DNA from: Liolophura sinensis
Lineage: Eukaryota; Mollusca; Polyplacophora; Chitonida; Chitonidae
Reading direction: 5' to 3'
DNA length: 64,000 bases
Assembly: GCF_032854445.1 (NCBI RefSeq)
Contig: NC_088306.1
Span: forward strand, 10,192,193 to 10,256,192
Shown piece by piece: positions 58,651 through 64,000 of the stretch. The notes beneath the pieces are model-generated. The model did not search any database, was not told the origin of the DNA, and saw only the letters and a list, made by a program, of their open reading frames with translations. A program made the position numbers and the translations under genes. Positions within the stretch are counted from its first letter, which is position 1. Each line of letters opens with the position of its first letter.

Positions 58651-59137
58651 TCACGAACCCATTTCTTACTCGCACTTGACCTTGGAACGTGCATGGTTTT
58701 TAATGTTACTGACTCAGATCCATCTTTTTTTCCCCGACAAACTGCTGAGTTCCGCGTTCACACTTGTATCCAAATGAAAATAAAACTGACATGACTTCGT
58801 GAAATTCCAACCACTTATGTGAACGTTTCTTATGAGATTGTTCTGTTTTCGTTCCACTAGTCGAAACGAAAAATCGATCAGTGTGAACATGGCTTTAGGT
58901 TATAGATCTGGTCTGATGATGAGCTCAGTAACCCTCGTAAACACCATTCGGGTCGTGAATTTGGTGGGAGAAACGAGGCGGAATCATTCGGACAATTTCG
59001 CCAGTCGTGTCTACGAAACAAGATGGCGACCGAGTATGCGGTTCGTTCTTCTGTCCTGCTGGCAGCGAGTAGCTTATAGCTTTTATTGTTTTACCACAGT
59101 GACATCGAGGACATGTGTGGGCAGAGGATGAGAAGGT

Positions 59138-59383
59138 TTATAAATTGTTAGCCGACATCTGAGTAAACTTTTCACGGGCCTGTTTTGTGCTAAACTTCCC
59201 AAGGTGAAGGTCACAAACTCGATCCGTCAGATAACTTTCGAGTTCACGAATTGTATTTACGAGTCGTGAGGTCGTGAATTCGAAAATACGACTTGCAGGT
59301 ATGCTACCGAACGCAGCAACAGCATTTCTCCAAAACGTTACAGGCTTAATCTCTGTCGTCTTTGATATGACTTCACGCGACAT
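59138..59383 (-). CDS. Unidentified 81-codon open frame
   Basis: Starts at ATG 59383 and ends at a TAA. The translation is not obviously repetitive (contains KPVTFWRNAVAAFGSIPASR and RELESYLTDRVCDLHLGKF) and resembles no family I know. It lies in the CpG-richer patch. Part of it is similar to a + strand frame nearby in opposite orientation (both read LVNTIR), which favours an inverted-repeat element over a gene. Confidence 0.15.
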   Translation of the reverse strand: MSREVISKTTEIKPVTFWRNAVAAFGSIPASRIFEFTTSRLVNTIRELESYLTDRVCDLHLGKFSTKQAREKFTQMSANNL

Positions 59384-60338
59384 TTGATGGAAGATGGCTT
59401 TTTTTCACATGGTGAGCTAAGTAACAACACAGAAACGCCATTTTTCTTACAACTCAATGTTGACCCATGGCTTTTATTTTTGTACAGATGTAAATGTGTT
59501 CACATCTTCACATATATCATATTTCACTCGTATTCATTTACATAAATATTTGGGAAGATAGTTAAATGGTCCATTCAAAACAACAGAAAAGTGGTATGAA
59601 ATAATATGAATGGAAGTCATGGTGGATTTATTACGTGTGAAAGGATAGCGGGCTTGTCATTTTTTAAAACTTTGCTCTTCCTGTTCGATTGCAATCAAAG
59701 TCCAATCTGCAACTAGCGCTGTAGGTGAAGCAAAGGGCTACAAAATTTCAGGAAGTAACCTTCCTGGGAATTGATTTTTCCATCTCGCCACGGCTCTTGC
59801 TTTTAATTTTTGAGAAGGTCTACTCGTATAGGGGTGCTTAAAAATAGTGTGAGGCGATATAAGTTTCTTGAGTCATTTTAAGTTTCTTGAGTCATTTTTT
59901 TCTTTGCTTGACCGACCCCGGTATATATAGTATACATCTCACTATTCCTCTTTTTAGCCAACTAATGGTAAAGTTTAATAGGCCAAAATGTGTGTCATAA
60001 AACAATTTCTCAAAGCCGCCGAGCTTAACGCGTTTCTCGATTGGCTTAGACGTTATGCTATCTTCTCATGAATATTTATATAGATCCTATAAGGTTTGAA
60101 TGGTTGAGACAAACAAACATGCGAAAAAGGGAAGAATTGTGGACAATTAACCCCTATGCGCAAATGTAGACAACTTAATTTAGAATTTGACACGAAATCA
60201 AAATTTACCACCCAAATATCACAGCCAGTAATCTTTAGACATTCTACAGTCTTAATATTCACGACGAACAATATAAATGTACAATAGCCACTTGCCTACA
60301 TGGATGTGGCTTCCGCTTTTAAGATAATAGATCACGTG

Positions 60339-60351
60339 GTCGCCTAGCAAC
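60339..60351. promoter_or_regulatory. X-box (RFX) motif next to a CACGTG E-box
   Basis: GTCGCCTAGCAAC fits GTNRCC-(0-3)-RGYAAC exactly. CACGTG abuts it at 60333-60338, and CAAGGTCA, a nuclear-receptor half site, follows at 60358-60365. No start codon of a recognised gene is close. Confidence 0.5.
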
Positions 60352-60989
60352 AAAGGCCAAGGTCATCTCCATGATCAAAAGACCGGTTAATGTGTAATGT
60401 TTTGGAAGCGGTAATTTCTGTTATATGTAAGGATACCATGTGTCATAAATATATCTGGCTGATAGCCAGTTAACTATGATATGGTACTGAAATGATCTCT
60501 GTTTATAGTGTACGGTTGGGTCGGAATATTATAATACAGAGGAAAATGGTGATCTACAGAACACAAAGATGCTCCACTTTTAAGGGAATGCGCTGATGTA
60601 TGGGGCAGAAAATTTATCAAAATAAACACAAAATTTATCCAACAGCTAAGGGAAAAGCCTAATATGTAGAACCCTAAGTTAAGCAACAAAACACAACATT
60701 CATCCACATTTAAGGAAATTAACTAAAAAAAACAGAACAAAGTTTGATCACAGAAAAAAAGAAACATCAGCAGAAGTAGTGCCCAAAGTTAAACGTTTTT
60801 AGAGAGAAAAAATTCTTATTTTTGAATGTGGAAGTTCACTTGTAAATTAGGTGTCTTATGCTAAAGCCTTCCGACAACAGGCTAAAGTTGCTGATAATAT
60901 ATTTAGCAAACCAAAATGTTTACGATGTGAGAGCAAATTATTCTGTCTGCAAATCTCCCCTCCCAAGAAACAAAATGTGTCTAAAATAT

Positions 60990-61076
60990 TTACATTTATT
61001 TATGTGTATGATTAAATTCTTACGCCGTACTGAAGAATATTTAACTTATACGACGGCGACCAACATTGTTGTTTGA
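60990..61076 (-). mobile_element. SINE family A 3' fragment
   Basis: TTACGCCGTACTGAAGAATA and ACTTATACGACGGCGACC on +, i.e. the complement of the family core, after a weak tail complement. Confidence 0.75.
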
Positions 61077-61476
61077 CGGAAAATGCTTTACAAAAATATA
61101 TGCATACTTAAAGCCTTTTAAAACGAAAAATACTTTACGAAATCTAGATCTTGGATACCCTTGAACAGTATCAGATATGGCGTGGTAGACGAACTACCCA
61201 CCAGTCAGTTTTCGGGTGCGACTCAGATCTCCAGGCTGAATGTTTGAGTTTTTTCAGAGGCTCATGTACTGGACAAAGTTACTGACATAGTAGACGCTTA
61301 AACCAAATGATTATATTCGTCATACTGGTGGAGTAACTGTCAATTTTCGTCATGTATTCAAAATGTTGGGTTTCTCCATATTGCAAGAGTTTAAACGGAT
61401 GCTATGGAAACAGGGACCGGAAGTGACAAGTGAATTAAAGCGGAAGTATACAAGCACTTATCGCTGACTGGTTGAC

Positions 61477-62658
61477 TTATGCACCAATGGCGAGCGCAAT
61501 AATGAGAGCAAACGAGAGTGCTATCCACTCAGCTTGGGTTCGGCTCACAGAACTTGGCTGTTTCTGCGCGTCTTTCACGTGTTGAATCATCTCGTCCACC
61601 GCATCCTCCATCACCTGGAGAGGGACAGCGGCCAACCCAAGGATTACGTCGTGGAATTGCTTCAGATTAAACTTGTCACCTGAAATCACAAATGAACGTG
61701 GAAAAGCCATTTACGCTCATGAAAAACTGAAATTCTGCTGGAAAAGTTCGTCAATTACTTGCTAGTGGTCGATGGTTTACTCCAGTCTCGCCACGAGACC
61801 GACTGACTTCGTGTTTAAGTGAGTATTCTTAATTAAGGCATTTAACACCAATGAATCATATCATATCATATATCATTATATTTTATGCAGAAAAACTGAG
61901 TTTATACCTAAAAACTCTTCTATTACACAAACATAAACGAAAATAAATCGCTCACAAATAATTTTCATCAAATTGAGACAGCACCGTTCACCATCATTTC
62001 ATGGAACTCATCTTCTGGTCGAGCGAAATATTTTGTTTAATTTTTTTTTATTAAAAAGTTTAAAGATTTCCTACTCAATGAGTCCGTGACCAGTGTTTCT
62101 GAGAGTAGACTAAAACACTAAAAAACAAAAAAACAAGAACAAACAAACCTAGTTCCAGTTGAGCTTTTCGACGTAGTTCCAGTATTTTTATCTCGCCGTA
62201 CTTGTATGCGCATGCCTGTCCAGGCCACGTGATGTATCTGTCGATCTCCACCTCGATGTCAGGACGGTCCGATGACGTGTAGTTTAACATGTACTGTATG
62301 GCTTCTTCTCTTTCCCAGCTACATCAACAACAGTGGTTTTACTTTAGAATAAGGGATTACTTTAGAATAAAGAAATTAAAAGACTATAGGTACGTAATTG
62401 TATTTCATAAAAAAATGTCAAAGACACACTGAGGTCGCTCTGTATGTTTCAGCGGTTCAGAAAACCTCCATTGTTATGGAAATACTCTAAATACTTAACC
62501 AAAGATTTGAAATCACCGAGTCGAAGCCGGAAAACATATACTGGCTTACTTCTTCATTACTGCGTAAGTACCCGGATTCAACCTACCCTAGAGAATGGAG
62601 TCCAGTGTCCACCACTAATCTGCAAGCACGGTAGATCTCTCCAGCATATCGACCCAGT
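61477..62658 (-). CDS. DUF885-family protein, C-terminal three exons (5' partial)
   Basis: Exons in transcript order 62658-62587, 62318-62149 and 61679-61477 (stop at 61477-61479) join in phase (GT-AG; the middle donor GTTTGTTT is weak). Motifs typical of the C-terminal part of DUF885 proteins: DTGLHSLGW, REEAIQYM, EIDRYITWPGQACAYKYGEI, FNLKQFHDVILG. The family is mostly bacterial, resembles metallopeptidases, and has its HE-type metal motif upstream of the visible part. Eukaryotic copies are poorly characterised. After the domain comes a short polar linker and a terminal hydrophobic segment (WIALSFALIIALAIGA) with no cytosolic tail, consistent with a GPI-anchor signal or a C-terminal membrane anchor. 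The 5' exons must lie beyond 63999, since none was found in 62659-63999. Confidence 0.87.
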
Positions 62659-63630
62659 CTGAAAGGGCAAGCAACGATAACTCATGTGCGACTTGTTGGT
62701 CTATGTTCTGTGCTTCGTAAGCTTTTGCCCTCTACACGTGGTGCGGGGGACCGGATATAAAATTTCTTTTCTGATAAGTTGTCTGTGAGGAGCTGCTTCC
62801 GCAAAACATACAGTGATAATCGTTTTTCACATAAGTCTGTGGTGGCTGGAACATTTCACGCTTTTGTTTATGTCCATTAATATCCTTTTTAAAAAATCAC
62901 TTAAATTTTGACTTCGTTTATCTCTCTCTGTATCCTCCTCATGAGTTTACTTTAGCATTTCTCATATTGCTGCATGTAGTCAATGTCAATGCCGGCATAA
63001 TAACAATGCTATCTTACTGGAATGTCAATGTTGAAAGACACCCGGCTTGAACCTACATCAGACACTGTGTAGGCCACTGACACCAGGCCACCGGTAGTAA
63101 GAATGTCTGTTATTCAGAGTGGTAGGTCTGGATTACAGGAAATGTTAACGTCCCTGGCATTACATAGATCTGGACTCAACTTTTCAGTTTTAGCGATTTA
63201 GCTTCAGAAAGAGGTTGTGCAAAGATTAGTAGTCTGTTGTAATCAGAAGTACGGGCTGGGGAATTGAACCAGTGATCTCTTAGAGTCCAGCCCACACGTT
63301 CACCAGTGGAGTAAAGGGAAATTCCCTCCAGGCCAGAGGTTGATAACGCTAATATCATATCAGTAAGAGTATAAAGAGTGGCTATGGATGAAATCAGCCT
63401 ATTGGAACTGTTCATCTTTTATATAGCTGAAATCACACCTTTATCTATTCAGTGTTTTGGAGCAGCCTGAGATTTTACTTATCTTCTGTACGTTTTGTGG
63501 TACAGCTCAGCCATAGGTCTAGTTGGATGTTAAGAACGGTTAGTCCTTTACTGGTATGTCTATCCGTCCGTCATTCCGTATAAAAACACCTTGTGTTTTT
63601 TTTTCGTAACTATTCAACATGTTTGATTGA
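62659..63630. other. DUF885 gene intron, nothing certain
   Basis: Unique sequence. On the - strand at about 63240-63320 a degenerate tRNA-like stretch occurs (CTCCACTGGTGAA, then GGTTCAATTCCCCAGCCC), probably an old SINE head or tRNA pseudogene. Confidence 0.4.
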
Positions 63631-63849
63631 ACACAGGAGCCTATCACCAATGCGGTCGCTGTGAGTTCAAGTCCAGCTTTTGCCGGCTTCCTCACCAGCC
63701 GTACGTGGGAAGGTCTGTCAGCAACCTGAGGATGGTCGTGGGTTTCCCCCCGGCTCTGCCTTGTTTCTACCCACCATAATGCTGGCCGCTGTCGTATAAG
63801 TGAAATATTCTTGAGTACGGTGTAAAACGCCAGTCAAATAATTAAATAA
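63631..63849 (+). mobile_element. SINE family A copy
   Basis: Partial head (GCTGTGAGTTCAAGTCC), core (GCAACCTGAGGATGGTCG, ATATTCTTGAGTACGGTG) and tail. Imperfect flanking repeats TTTGATTGA / TTTGACTGA. Confidence 0.88.
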
Positions 63850-64000
63850 ATATTTGACTGAAACTTGGTATATGGTTTGATCATGATAAGTTATAAAGAT
63901 CGAATGTGATTGTCCGGCCTTTGCTTCTGTTTCGGACAAAATTATGGCTGTTTTTGTTTTGTTGTGGACTTTGACATGGCTGTAATTCTGCCGGCTCAAA

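Larger units (their letters stand above)
58650..61476. other. Intergenic region with a CpG-richer patch and an X-box-like motif
   Basis: No recognisable exon. 58830-59440 is richer in CpG than its surroundings. It has ATGGCG on both strands (59022 on +, about 59440 on -) and an 81-codon - strand frame (59138-59383) of unknown identity. Two stretches reading CTCGTAAA-AC-ATTCG occur in opposite orientation (near 58936 and 59262), and GTTCACAC/GTGTGAAC lie at 58759 and 58882, so a foldback element is possible. A SINE A fragment lies at 60990-61076 (-). Confidence 0.35.

Overview
This is a window of animal nuclear DNA, not bacterial. Genes are split into short exons (41 to 895 bp, most 70-220 bp) by long introns with GT-AG ends, there is an intronic Pol III tRNA gene, and tRNA-derived SINEs are scattered throughout. 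The SINE style (tails of repeated AATAAA-like or CACT units), the gene content and the very high minisatellite load suggest a lophotrochozoan, most likely a mollusc. That placement is an inference. A run of exactly 200 N (42605-42804) is a scaffold gap of nominal size.

Four protein genes can be read by hand with matching splice phases. (1) CAB39/MO25, + strand, 2547-7203: last five coding exons; the N-terminal ~95 residues lie left of the window. (2) A homocysteine S-methyltransferase, - strand, 14652-26582: complete in seven exons, 318 aa, with all three zinc cysteines and a tRNA-Thr(AGT) in its first intron. (3) The C5orf34 homologue, + strand, 28222-53123: complete in eleven coding exons, 810 aa, crossing the N gap in the correct orientation; its last intron has U12-type (minor spliceosome) signals. 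(4) The C-terminal end of a DUF885-family protein, - strand, 61477-62658, with a hydrophobic tail; its 5' part runs off the right edge. The genes are unrelated housekeeping or uncharacterised genes with no evident common pathway.

The dominant feature is tandem repetition. About twenty unrelated minisatellite or satellite arrays (units of 17 to 115 bp, plus a tetranucleotide tract) cover roughly a third of the window by my estimate, and most lie inside introns. The largest are a 91-bp satellite (46425-52195, about 63 copies, with 18-unit higher-order duplication) filling the U12-type intron, and a 63-bp array (17640-21105, about 55 copies) in the methyltransferase gene. Units divisible by three give long meaningless open frames (up to 1124 codons). 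Several arrays carry splice-site-like or transcription-factor-like motifs once per unit on the sense strand of the host gene; the clearest is an 85-bp array at the left edge with a consensus donor and an AP-1/antioxidant-response-like motif in nearly every unit.

Between arrays lie at least fifteen copies of one SINE family (A), five of a second (B) and a few of a third (C). Several have target-site duplications that fix their borders, one A copy is nested in a C copy, and one sits in a dispersed repeat whose second copy preserves the empty site. The stretches 7204-12100, 35042-36888, 40774-43710 and 58650-61476 hold no gene I could recognise.
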